This document shows positions 50,732-59,887 of a stretch of 64,000 bases of DNA, in pieces. The translations under genes were made by a program, and so were the position numbers. Below the pieces are notes generated by a model. The model saw only the letters and a list, made by a program, of their open reading frames with translations. It was not told where the DNA came from and did no database searches. This stretch comes from Granulicella sp. 5B5. Its GTDB lineage: Bacteria; Acidobacteriota; Terriglobia; Terriglobales; Acidobacteriaceae. The stretch is taken from NCBI RefSeq assembly GCF_014083945.1, contig NZ_CP046444.1, positions 434,001 to 498,000 on the forward strand. The letters are read 5' to 3'. Positions within the stretch are counted from its first letter, which is position 1. Each line of letters starts with the position of its first letter.

Positions 50732-51748
50732 ATGGCTCCCTTGAACTCCCCGCTCAATCGCCGCCAGTTCCTCCGCCAGAGCTTCGCCTTCTCCGCGCTC
50801 GCCGCCACCGGCCTCACAGAGCGCGCCTTCGCCCTCGCACCCGACCCCGCCGCGCACCACATCCTCATGTTCGGCGACTGGGGTAAGCAGGAGGACACCC
50901 TCGGCCAGGGCAAAGTCGCCGCCTCCATGGTTCGCTACTCCACCCAGCACCGCCTCCATACCGACGCCCTCTTCATGCTCGGCGATAGCTGGTACGGCCC
51001 GCTCCCCGGCGGCCCCGACTCCCCGCGCTTCCAGACCCAGTTCGAGCAGATGTACCCCGCCAAACACTTCCCTGGTCCCGCCTACTCCATCATGGGCAAC
51101 CACGACTACCAGCACATGCCCGCCGGCGTCAGCAAGCGCGAAGCCGAGCTCGCATACGCCTCCCGCCCCAACACCCGCTGGACGCAGCCCTCGCTCTGGT
51201 ATACCTTCGACCTCCCGGCGAAATCTCCACTCATCAAAGTCATTGCCCTCGACAGCAACGTCCCCATGGGGCACAAGACCGACGCCGTCAACTTCACCCT
51301 CACCCCCGAGCAACAAGCCGACCAGCTCGCCTGGCTCACCGCCGAGCTCGAACGCCCTACCAGCGCGCCCTTCACCATCGTCATGGGCCACCACCCCATC
51401 TTCTCCAACGGCCCCCATGGCGACCACAAGGTCCTCATGGCGGAGTGGGAGCCGCTCCTCCGCAAGCACAACATCCCACTCTACCTCGCCGGCCACGACC
51501 ACGACCTCCAGCACCTCGAGTTCGAAGGCCATCCCACCTCCTTCGTCTGCTCCGGCGCAGGCGGCGCCGACCTCTACACCCTCAAGATCACCGAAGACCA
51601 GCGCGGCCCCTTCGCCGACAAGGTCTACGGCTTCACCCACCTCGAAGCCACTCCCACCGCCCTCACCCTGCGCCACATCGACGCCGACGGCAAGGTACTC
51701 CACGCCTTCACCAAGTCACTCGATAATAAAGTCAGCATTCTCGTTTGA
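50732..51748 (+). CDS. Tat-exported metallophosphoesterase (purple acid phosphatase-like)
   Basis: A 338-residue calcineurin-like phosphoesterase with a twin-arginine signal NRRQFLRQSFAFSALAATGL (8-27). Metal-binding motifs follow in order: FGDWGKQED (near 48), MLGDSWYGP (near 80), IMGNHDYQH (near 115), VMGHHPIFSNGPHGDHK (near 214) and LAGHDHDLQHLEF (near 251). The Tyr in GDSWY is as in tartrate-resistant purple acid phosphatases. It would release phosphate from esters in the periplasm. Ribosome-binding AAAGGA precedes the ATG. It ends before a dispersed repeat. Confidence 0.85.
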   Translation: MAPLNSPLNRRQFLRQSFAFSALAATGLTERAFALAPDPAAHHILMFGDWGKQEDTLGQGKVAASMVRYSTQHRLHTDALFMLGDSWYGPLPGGPDSPRFQTQFEQMYPAKHFPGPAYSIMGNHDYQHMPAGVSKREAELAYASRPNTRWTQPSLWYTFDLPAKSPLIKVIALDSNVPMGHKTDAVNFTLTPEQQADQLAWLTAELERPTSAPFTIVMGHHPIFSNGPHGDHKVLMAEWEPLLRKHNIPLYLAGHDHDLQHLEFEGHPTSFVCSGAGGADLYTLKITEDQRGPFADKVYGFTHLEATPTALTLRHIDADGKVLHAFTKSLDNKVSILV

Positions 51749-51851
51749 AATGGATAGTCGCCATCCTCGCCTGACCCATTACGCTTCACCCATGCGTCAT
51801 AGCATCTTGCTACTACCTGCAAACGACCATGGCGACTCCACCCATGGCGAA

Positions 51852-51894
51852 ACTTTGCGCTTTTCCTGGCGTCCTTTGCGGGAAAGCCTTTGCC
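51852..51894. repeat. TTTGCG-type dispersed repeat
   Basis: ACTTTGCGC-TTTTCCTGGCG-TCCTTTGCGGG-AAAGCCTTTGCC resembles the CTCTGCG repeat at 31761 in period and ending. It lies in the 153-bp gap between the convergent phosphatase and gpmI genes, with two CCATGGCGA copies (around 51827 and 51842) beside it. Confidence 0.55.
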
Positions 51895-51901
51895 GTTGCT
51901 C

Positions 51902-53515
51902 TTAGCCGACGCTCGGCACCACCCGCAAATCCCCACCCGTCATCTCCACCGGCAGCCCCATCTCCATCAGCCCCAGCACCGTCGGCGAAATATCCCGCAG
52001 CGACCCACCCTCACGCACACCAATCTTCCTCGCCTGGTCCGTCACCAGCACAAACGGCACCGGGTTCGTCGTATGCGCCGTGTGCGGCCCACCCGTCACC
52101 GGGTCGACCATCAGCTCCGCATTGCCATGGTCTGCCGTAATAATCCACGACGCCCCATGCTGCTTCACCGCCTGATAAATCCGCGCCAGCTGCGCATCCA
52201 CAGCCTCCACAGCCTTCACCGTCGGCTCCATCTTGCCCGAGTGCCCCACCATGTCCGCGTTCGCAAAGTTCACGATAATCACATCGAACGCCGTATCGTT
52301 GATCGACCGGCACACCACATCGCCAATCCCCTCGCACGACATCTCCGGCGCCAGGTCATACGTCGCCACCTTCTTCGACTGCACCAACTCGCGGTCCTCG
52401 CCTGCAAACGGCTTCTCAATCCCACCGTTGAAGAAGTACGTCACATGCGCATACTTCTCCGTCTCCGCCACCCGCAGGTTCCGCAACTGTGCGCGCTCCA
52501 TCAGGTTCGCCAGCAGGTTGTCCATGCTCTCCGGCTGGATCACCATCGGCACCTTGAACTTCGGGTCATACTGCGTCATCGACACATAATGCAGCCCCTG
52601 CGGCACACTCGCCATCGGGATCTCCGCCTCAAGCTCGGCAGCCTTCGGCAGGTCCATCCCCATCGCCGCGTTCAACCCGCTCCGCCGTGCCAGCACCCGC
52701 GTCACCTGCCGTACACGGTCCGCACGATAGTTGAAGCAGATCACCGTATCATTATCCGCAATCAACCCAACCGGCTTGCCGTCGCTATCCACGCACACAA
52801 ACGGCTCGACAAACTCATCGGTCACTTCGTTGTTATAGCTCTCACGAACCCGCACAACAGCATCCACATACTTCCCCCCCGGAGCCTGCCCCGTCACCAT
52901 CGCATCGAAGGCCTTGCGCTCTTTCTCCCACCGATAGTCGCGGTCCATCGCAAAGTACCGCCCGCTCACACTCGCGAGCCGCCCCACGCCATACTCCGCA
53001 AACTTCTGCTGCAGCTCCTCCAGATACCCGGCCCCACTCGTCGGCAGCGTATCGCGCCCATCCATAAACGCATGGACAAACACCCGCGTCAGCCCCTGCT
53101 GCGCCGCCATCTTCAGCAGCGCATACAAATGCCGCACATGCGAGTGCACCCCACCATCGCTCACCAACCCGATCAGATGCAGCGCCCGCCCCTCGACGCT
53201 CGCGTGCTTCATCGCCGCCAGCAGCGTCGAGTCTTCATATAGCGCACCGGTCATGATAGCAGTATCGATCCGCGTCATATCCATCCGCACCACGCGCCCC
53301 GCGCCCAGGTTCAGATGCCCCACCTCGGAGTTACCCATCTGCCCATCCGGCAGCCCCACAAAGTGCTCGCTCGCGCGGATCACCGTGTTCGGATACTCCC
53401 GCAGCAGCATGTCATAGGTAGGTTTCCGCGCCTGCGCAATCGCATTCGCATGAGACTCGGCCCGGTAACCCCAGCCGTCAAGAATGGTCAGGATGACCGG
53501 TCCGTTCTTTCGCAT
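51902..53515 (-). CDS. gpmI: Phosphoglycerate mutase, cofactor-independent
   Basis: A 537-residue alkaline-phosphatase-superfamily enzyme that interconverts 3- and 2-phosphoglycerate. [20 protein letters not shown] (metal Asp) and [20 protein letters not shown] (phosphoserine region) start the protein. [67 protein letters not shown] and [13 protein letters not shown] carry the other manganese ligands and substrate contacts. Full length. It begins 4 nt after eno, so the two consecutive glycolytic steps are encoded together. Confidence 0.95.
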   Translation of the reverse strand: MRKNGPVILTILDGWGYRAESHANAIAQARKPTYDMLLREYPNTVIRASEHFVGLPDGQMGNSEVGHLNLGAGRVVRMDMTRIDTAIMTGALYEDSTLLAAMKHASVEGRALHLIGLVSDGGVHSHVRHLYALLKMAAQQGLTRVFVHAFMDGRDTLPTSGAGYLEELQQKFAEYGVGRLASVSGRYFAMDRDYRWEKERKAFDAMVTGQAPGGKYVDAVVRVRESYNNEVTDEFVEPFVCVDSDGKPVGLIADNDTVICFNYRADRVRQVTRVLARRSGLNAAMGMDLPKAAELEAEIPMASVPQGLHYVSMTQYDPKFKVPMVIQPESMDNLLANLMERAQLRNLRVAETEKYAHVTYFFNGGIEKPFAGEDRELVQSKKVATYDLAPEMSCEGIGDVVCRSINDTAFDVIIVNFANADMVGHSGKMEPTVKAVEAVDAQLARIYQAVKQHGASWIITADHGNAELMVDPVTGGPHTAHTTNPVPFVLVTDQARKIGVREGGSLRDISPTVLGLMEMGLPVEMTGGDLRVVPSVG

Positions 53516-53518
53516 CTC

Positions 53519-55049
<1,531 letters not shown>

Positions 55050-55080
55050 TTTCATAAGAACGCTTAACAATGAAGGGGGT

Positions 55081-56445
55081 TTAACCCCGGAGGGACTGCG
55101 TTTCCGCTCCCACTCTGCCTAGCCAGCCCACGTCCTCCACCTCCGCAATCGGCATCATCAGTCGAACCCTCGTTCCGCGTCCCGGCCTACTCACCAGTTC
55201 CACCTGCGCCGCATCCCCATACAGCACCTGCAGCCGCTCCTTCACATTCTTCATCCCAATCCCCGACCCCTCACGGACCACCCCGCTCACCGCGCTAGTC
55301 ACCGGCCCACCCGGCTCCATCCCCACGCCATCGTCTTCCACCTCCAGCACCAGCATGTTGTCCACAATCCGGCTCCGCAGCGTCACCGTACCGCCGCCGA
55401 TCCGCGGCTCCAGCCCATGCTTGATGCTGTTCTCGATCAGCGGCTGCAGCACCATGCTCGGCACTACAACCGGCAGCGTATTCTCCGCGATGTCCTTCAC
55501 CACCTTCAGCTTCGCCCCAAACCGCACCACCTCGATGTCCAGGTAGTCATCGGTAAACGCCAGCTCCTCCTCCAGCGGCACAAACGCATCGCGATCCCGC
55601 AGCAGCGCCCGCAGAATATTCGCCAGCTTCACAATCATCTCGCGCGCCAGCTCCGGCTTGCTCCGCACCAGCGACGCAATCGAGTTCAGCGTATTGAACA
55701 AGAAATGCGGATTGATCTGCCGCTGCAACGCATCCAGCCTCGCCTCCAGCAGCAGCCTCGTCTGCTCCTCCAGCTTGCGCTCAATCCGCACCGCGTTCCA
55801 TATCTTCAGCGGAATCCCCACCACCACCGGCGCGCACGCACAGATCAGCAGCTCCACATACCAATAGTTCGAGTACAGCGCAAAGTACCGGTGCGGATAC
55901 CAATGGCTCAACACGCTCGCCACGAACTGCGTCACCGTCAGCAGCATCAGCAAAAAAATCTGCCGGTCCAGATGCGGATGCGTCACCGTCCGCATCACCC
56001 ACCGATACAGGCTCAGGTCGATCAGCGGCGTAAACCCCCAGATGTCCTCCTCATCCGAGAACCGCTTGTACGCCCCAAAGATCATCGCCACCAGCAGGTT
56101 CACAGCCAGCGCAAAGAACTCGCCATGCTTCACCGCCGGCAGCGCCAGCAGCACACCGCCGACCATGCCCCACCACGGCCCCAGCAGCAGCCCCACAATC
56201 GCCGTCGCCTGAAACGACAGGTCCGCCGCCAGAAAGTTCGGCACCCGCACCCGGATCAGCACGCCCAGCATCAGCGGCAGACAGATCCACACAATCAGCT
56301 GCAGCGTCTCCCCGGCGCTGCGCTCCTTCATCAGCAGCAGCCGCTTGAACCGGTTCGCCCGCGCCAGCGAGCTCGCCACCGCCGCCGCCACACCCAGCTC
56401 GACGAGCAGCGTAATCAGTATCAGCTTGGAGTCATTCGCAACCAC
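55081..56445 (-). CDS. LytS/YehU-type sensor histidine kinase
   Basis: A 454-residue membrane kinase. Six or so N-terminal hydrophobic segments form a 5TMR-LYT-like sensor (QATAIVGLLLGPWWGMVGGV is its conserved core). A coiled stretch leads into the HisKA_7TM/His_kinase domain with the phosphorylated His in LQRQINPHFLFNTLNSIASL (near 244). The ATPase N box is PLIENSIKHGLEP and the G boxes are DDGVGM and GSGIGMKNVKERL. Members signal to LytTR response regulators and control cell-wall or carbon responses; no regulator gene is next door. GTG start with TAGAGT ending 6 nt upstream. It diverges from ribA. Confidence 0.88.
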   Translation of the reverse strand: MVANDSKLILITLLVELGVAAAVASSLARANRFKRLLLMKERSAGETLQLIVWICLPLMLGVLIRVRVPNFLAADLSFQATAIVGLLLGPWWGMVGGVLLALPAVKHGEFFALAVNLLVAMIFGAYKRFSDEEDIWGFTPLIDLSLYRWVMRTVTHPHLDRQIFLLMLLTVTQFVASVLSHWYPHRYFALYSNYWYVELLICACAPVVVGIPLKIWNAVRIERKLEEQTRLLLEARLDALQRQINPHFLFNTLNSIASLVRSKPELAREMIVKLANILRALLRDRDAFVPLEEELAFTDDYLDIEVVRFGAKLKVVKDIAENTLPVVVPSMVLQPLIENSIKHGLEPRIGGGTVTLRSRIVDNMLVLEVEDDGVGMEPGGPVTSAVSGVVREGSGIGMKNVKERLQVLYGDAAQVELVSRPGRGTRVRLMMPIAEVEDVGWLGRVGAETQSLRG

Positions 56446-56451
56446 GCCTCT

Positions 56452-56457
56452 ACTCTA
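56452..56457 (-). promoter_or_regulatory. Putative -10 box of the histidine kinase gene
   Basis: TAGAGT on the minus strand ends 6 nt before the GTG at 56445; the gap AGAGGC could alternatively serve as a short ribosome-binding site. Confidence 0.4.
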
Positions 56458-56468
56458 TCTTGTCCCCT

Positions 56469-56499
56469 CTATTCCCCACTCCCTATTCCCTACTCCCTG
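56469..56499. repeat. CTATTCC heptamer repeat (copy 6)
   Basis: Four units in the divergent region between the histidine kinase and ribA. Confidence 0.75.
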
Positions 56500-56533
56500 C
56501 TTCTCAATGAATCTTCCCCGCCTCCCGCGAATC

Positions 56534-56539
56534 TATAAT
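56534..56539 (+). promoter_or_regulatory. -10 box of ribA (leaderless type)
   Basis: A perfect TATAAT ends 6 nt before the ATG at 56546. The frame is open upstream, but a -10 in this position makes any upstream start unlikely. Confidence 0.6.
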
Positions 56540-56545
56540 GTTGAT

Positions 56546-57184
56546 ATGCCGCTTGTAAGCGTTCGCCAGGTCGCCGATGCAGACTTCCCCACCCGCTGGG
56601 GACACTTCCGCATCCTCGGCTTTGAAGGCACCTTCAACCCCGTCGACCCCGGCCGCAAGCCCTGCGAGTCCGCCGTCGCGCTCGTCATGGGTGACATCCA
56701 CGCCCTCGATGCCAGTGGCCAGCCAGTCCCGCCCATCATCCGCATTCACTCCCAGTGCCTCACCGGAGACGTCTTCCACTCCCTCCGCTGCGACTGCCAC
56801 GACCAGCTCCACCTCGCCCTCGCCCGCATCGCCGCCGAAGGCACCGGCATCCTCCTCTATGAACAGCAGGAGGGCCGCGGCATCGGCCTCATGGCCAAGC
56901 TCCGCGCCTACGAGCTCCAGGACCAGGGCCTCGACACCATCGAAGCCAACGAGCAACTAGGCTACCGCGCCGACTACCGCGAGTTCGAGCTCCCGGCGGC
57001 CATCCTGAAACATCTAGGCGTGAAATCAGTCCGCCTCATCACCAACAACCCCGAAAAGGTCTCCGCCCTCGAAGCCGACGGCATCAAGGTCGCCGAGCGC
57101 ATCTCCGCCACCATCCCCACCGAACCCACCTTCGAGCGCTACCTCCAAACCAAGCACGAAAAAATGGGCCACCTCGTCAGCTAG
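56546..57184 (+). CDS. ribA: GTP cyclohydrolase II
   Basis: A 212-residue enzyme for the first step of riboflavin synthesis from GTP. The zinc site is IHSQCLTGDVFHSLRCDCHD (three Cys), with YEQQEGRGIGLMAKLRAYEL (catalytic), DTIEANEQLGYRADYRE, and VRLITNNPEKVSALEADGI. It is a stand-alone RibA; there is no RibB (DHBP synthase) fusion and no other rib gene nearby. The frame is open upstream to 56345, but the TATAAT box places the transcript start at the ATG. Confidence 0.94.
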   Translation: MPLVSVRQVADADFPTRWGHFRILGFEGTFNPVDPGRKPCESAVALVMGDIHALDASGQPVPPIIRIHSQCLTGDVFHSLRCDCHDQLHLALARIAAEGTGILLYEQQEGRGIGLMAKLRAYELQDQGLDTIEANEQLGYRADYREFELPAAILKHLGVKSVRLITNNPEKVSALEADGIKVAERISATIPTEPTFERYLQTKHEKMGHLVS

Positions 57185-57185
57185 T

Positions 57186-58286
57186 TCACTGCGACGAGTT
57201 GCCATCACCGGACGACCAGTAGCTGGCACGAGCCGACACCTGGAACTCAGGATGCCCGGCGATCCGTAGCTGTAGCGCATGGAAGCCCGGCGTCTTTGAG
57301 CTGGGGCGAAAGCTCAGCGAGTACGTATTGGCGAAGTGATTCGCCAGAACCGCGAGCTGCTGTTCAAGCTCAGACTTCGATGAAAACGGAAGCGATTCAC
57401 CCCCGGAAAGCGCGGCAACGGTCGCCGAAGTGTCCTCGCGCATCGCTTTGATCGCTACCCCAAGAGGCTCGCCCAGATTGAACGCGTGCAGCATCGGTGG
57501 AAGATTGGGCGCGTACTGATAGGGCGCGTTCTCGTGGCGCGGCTTGGTGAACTGGTCCTTCAGCCAAGCCTTCTCCGGTGAAAACGTAAGACATTCGATC
57601 GTGATGTTGTTCTCGCCGAGACGCCGGACGATCTCTTCGGCCTTGACGCTGCTGTTATCGTCATGCGTCTGGCTGATCAGCAGGATGATGCGGCGGTACG
57701 CCGGTGGCTGCTTGCTCAGCAGATCAATCCCATAATCGACGGCATCCAGAATCGCCGCACCGCGGTCGCCTTGCTTCGGATGAACAAACCCATCTTCAAT
57801 CTCCGACACCCGCGGCGCGAAATCCCAGGCATACTCCGGCTGGCTATCGAAGCTCGTCAAAGCAACTCTGTACGGATGGTTAGCCGTTAGATACGTGAGC
57901 ATCGTGCCAAGTTTGGCGTAGGAGGGCAACTGTTCAACGGCAGCCCCGCCCGTCTGCAGCAGGACCAGCACCGCGAGGGGTTGATGCTCCACGTCATCGA
58001 GCGTGACCCTCTGCGCCACTCCGTTATCGGTCAGCTGAAAGTCCGAAGCCCTCAACGCCGGGAGCGCATCCGCAGAAGGCGTCCGTACCAATGCAGGAAC
58101 GACCACCAGCGTAGTGGTACTCGTGATGGAGGACGTCGGTGAATGTGAGGCATGCACACTCTGCCCCAAACATTCGCCACACAAGATCGACACAAACAAA
58201 AGCGTCAACGCCACTCGCAGGACAGAATGCCTGCTATACGCACTGGGAACATTCCACACTGCCCGTATTCTAGGCCGGGTACCCAT
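57186..58286 (-). CDS. Exported VWFA-related acidobacterial protein
   Basis: A 366-residue protein with a signal segment VLRVALTLLFVSILCGECLG. The core has the acidobacterial VWFA-related pattern: LRASDFQLTDNGVAQRVTLD, PLAVLVLLQTGGAAVEQLP (degenerate metal-ion-dependent adhesion site, with Gln-Thr-Gly in place of Asp-x-Ser), DRGAAILDAVDYGIDLLSKQ, RRIILLISQTHDDNS and YSLSFRPSSKTPGFHALQLR. The family is highly expanded in this phylum, and no molecular role is known. The start is taken at ATG 58286; a TTG at 58328 is the alternative. It ends 2 nt from the ribA stop, convergent. Confidence 0.75.
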   Translation of the reverse strand: MGTRPRIRAVWNVPSAYSRHSVLRVALTLLFVSILCGECLGQSVHASHSPTSSITSTTTLVVVPALVRTPSADALPALRASDFQLTDNGVAQRVTLDDVEHQPLAVLVLLQTGGAAVEQLPSYAKLGTMLTYLTANHPYRVALTSFDSQPEYAWDFAPRVSEIEDGFVHPKQGDRGAAILDAVDYGIDLLSKQPPAYRRIILLISQTHDDNSSVKAEEIVRRLGENNITIECLTFSPEKAWLKDQFTKPRHENAPYQYAPNLPPMLHAFNLGEPLGVAIKAMREDTSATVAALSGGESLPFSSKSELEQQLAVLANHFANTYSLSFRPSSKTPGFHALQLRIAGHPEFQVSARASYWSSGDGNSSQ

Positions 58287-58329
58287 CTCTCGCTTCTGAG
58301 ACGCAGTTTCACGACCACCACAATCCAAC

Positions 58330-58641
58330 TCAAAACACCCGGCTCAAATCCCTCTGCCCATGCACCACACGCACAATCTCAACCTCATCGACTGCACCCT
58401 CATCTGTATCGGGGTGCGTCTCGTACACGATCAAATAATTTCCAACCGACAGAATGCGCGCCGATGGTTCAAATTCGGGTCTGCGAACGCCTAGACGCGG
58501 ATGCTCGACAAGCATGGCCGCCCGCTCTTCGATCTCCGTCAGCCACCGTTCAGCAGCCAAGGGCTTATCTAAAGCGATCACTTCATAGATATCCAGCAAA
58601 TCCGCACGAGACCTCGGACGCCACCGAAGCCGAGGTTTCAC
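58330..58641 (-). CDS. parE: ParE/RelE-family toxin
   Basis: A 103-residue plasmid-stabilisation-type toxin (RWRPRSRADLLDIYEVIALD, AMLVEHPRLGVRRPEF, LSVGNYLIVYETHPD, EIVRVVHGQRDLSRVF). The pattern LxWxxxAxxDLxxI, P..G and RVxHGxRDL is that of ParE, which poisons gyrase. Its start overlaps the antitoxin stop by 4 nt. It forms a two-gene unit with the RHH antitoxin upstream. Confidence 0.88.
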   Translation of the reverse strand: MKPRLRWRPRSRADLLDIYEVIALDKPLAAERWLTEIEERAAMLVEHPRLGVRRPEFEPSARILSVGNYLIVYETHPDTDEGAVDEVEIVRVVHGQRDLSRVF

Positions 58642-58919
58642 GCAGCCTCTTCCGTCTTCTTCTCAACCCTGCGCCTTGCCTCCGCCCTCAGCTCAACCCA
58701 ATCCATCGGCTCCGCTCGTCCGCTGGCCTTCCCCTCATCCCATGCCTTCCGCAGCCACTCAATCTCTTTCATCCGCAGCTCACGTCCCCACTGCCATTCC
58801 CTTAGCGCCTCACGGACAACCTCGCTCGTCGTCGCATACTCGCCCGTCTCAACGGCATCCTTGAGGGCAGCCACCTGCTCCCCCGTCAACGCAACACTGA
58901 CCTTCTGAATATCAGGCAT
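58638..58919 (-). CDS. parD: ParD-family antitoxin (ribbon-helix-helix)
   Basis: A 93-residue protein. The N-terminal half is a ribbon-helix-helix DNA-binding domain (IQKVSVALTGEQVAALKDAV ... YATTSEVVREALREWQW) typical of ParD/CopG antitoxins. The charged C-terminal half should wrap the toxin. ATG 58919 has GAGGTG upstream; the longer frame (58940) adds seven residues. A dyad at 58932-58949 overlaps its -10-like TAAGAT, which fits autorepression. Confidence 0.88.
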   Translation of the reverse strand: MPDIQKVSVALTGEQVAALKDAVETGEYATTSEVVREALREWQWGRELRMKEIEWLRKAWDEGKASGRAEPMDWVELRAEARRRVEKKTEEAA

Positions 58920-58931
58920 CTTCAGCACCTC

Positions 58932-58949
58932 TGGTAGCAAATCTTACCA
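58932..58949. promoter_or_regulatory. Putative ParD operator
   Basis: TGGTA-N8-TACCA is a dyad just before parD, and its minus-strand reading contains TAAGAT, a likely -10. The position suits repression by the ParDE complex. Confidence 0.5.
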
Positions 58950-59005
58950 CCGGACAAACTTTGAATACACTCTGATGACGAGACATCTAAGCTCCAGGAG
59001 AACCC

Positions 59006-59620
59006 ATGTCCGACCTCGACCACGTAAAACACGCTCCCGCCGAACTCGGCCTCCACGACCTCCTCGCCAGCCGCTGGTCTCCCCGCGCCTACAGCGACAA
59101 GCCCGTCACCACCGAAGACCTCACCAAGATCTTCACCGCAGCCGCCTGGGCAGCCTCCTCCGCCAATGAGCAGCCGTGGCGCTTCCTCGTCGGCCGCAAC
59201 GGCGACGACACCTTCTCCAAGATCCTCGACTCCATGGTCGAAGCCAACCAGGCCTGGGCGCAACACGCACCCGTGCTCGTCCTCTCCACCGGCAAGTCCA
59301 CCTTCTCGCCCGGCCCCTTCGGCGGCGCTCCCAACCCCTACGCCTTGCACGACACCGGCGCCGCCTCCGCCAATATGTCCCTCGAAGCCACAGCCCTCGG
59401 CCTGCATACCCACGGCATCGGGGGTTTCGACCGCGAAAAAGCCCGCGCCCACTTCAACATCCCCGCCGACTTCGAGATCGGCGCCAGCTGGGCCATCGGC
59501 TACCTCGGCGACCCTGCCATCCTCTCAGAACGCGCCCGCGCCATGGAAACCTTCACACGCACCCGCAAACCCCTCAGCGCCTTCGTCTTCTCCACCTGGG
59601 ACACCCCTGCCGAGCTCTAA
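59006..59620 (+). CDS. Nitroreductase-family flavoprotein
   Basis: A 204-residue FMN-dependent oxidoreductase. The FMN-binding RWSPRAYSDKPVTTEDL (near 24) and AAAWAASSANEQPWRFLV (near 45), NMSLEATALGLHTHGIGGFD and the C-terminal domain with YLGDP are typical. A range of nitroaromatic, quinone or enone substrates is possible, so the substrate is not predicted. CAGGAG precedes the ATG. A strong terminator follows at 59671. It diverges from the parDE pair. Confidence 0.88.
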   Translation: MSDLDHVKHAPAELGLHDLLASRWSPRAYSDKPVTTEDLTKIFTAAAWAASSANEQPWRFLVGRNGDDTFSKILDSMVEANQAWAQHAPVLVLSTGKSTFSPGPFGGAPNPYALHDTGAASANMSLEATALGLHTHGIGGFDREKARAHFNIPADFEIGASWAIGYLGDPAILSERARAMETFTRTRKPLSAFVFSTWDTPAEL

Positions 59621-59670
59621 CTCAACAGGCACACTTGACAGCCGCGCTACACTTAAATCAGCGATACAGC

Positions 59671-59694
59671 AAAGCCCGGCCCACGCCGGGCTTT
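59671..59694 (+). terminator. Intrinsic terminator of the nitroreductase gene
   Basis: AAAGCCCGGC-CCAC-GCCGGGCTTT, a perfect 10-bp stem with 4-nt loop and a short T-run, 51 bp after the stop. It could also work on the minus strand. Confidence 0.85.
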
Positions 59695-59823
59695 GTATCT
59701 CAGGCTCCACCGAAACAGGGTTCCACCCCTAACCTCAATCCGCTGCGCATCTTACCCTCAAGACCCGGGGGAGCCAACACCACAACAAGAACACCCAAAA
59801 CACCTCGCCAGCCGACATACGAG

Positions 59824-59829
59824 TAGAAT
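59824..59829 (+). promoter_or_regulatory. Putative -10 box of the UPF0182 gene
   Basis: TAGAAT about 58 nt before the TTG start at 59888, giving a leader of ~52 nt. It lies after the nitroreductase terminator. Confidence 0.4.
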
Positions 59830-59887
59830 CCCGCTAGAGTCCATCGCCGGAACTTTCTCCCGCCAAGTCTCTCGCAGGTGCCCGCCC

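Noticed and set aside
59693-59887. Earlier ATG-like start for the UPF0182 gene giving a ~1020-residue protein
   Set aside because: The extension begins inside the nitroreductase terminator and upstream of the -10 box, and it encodes non-conserved sequence.
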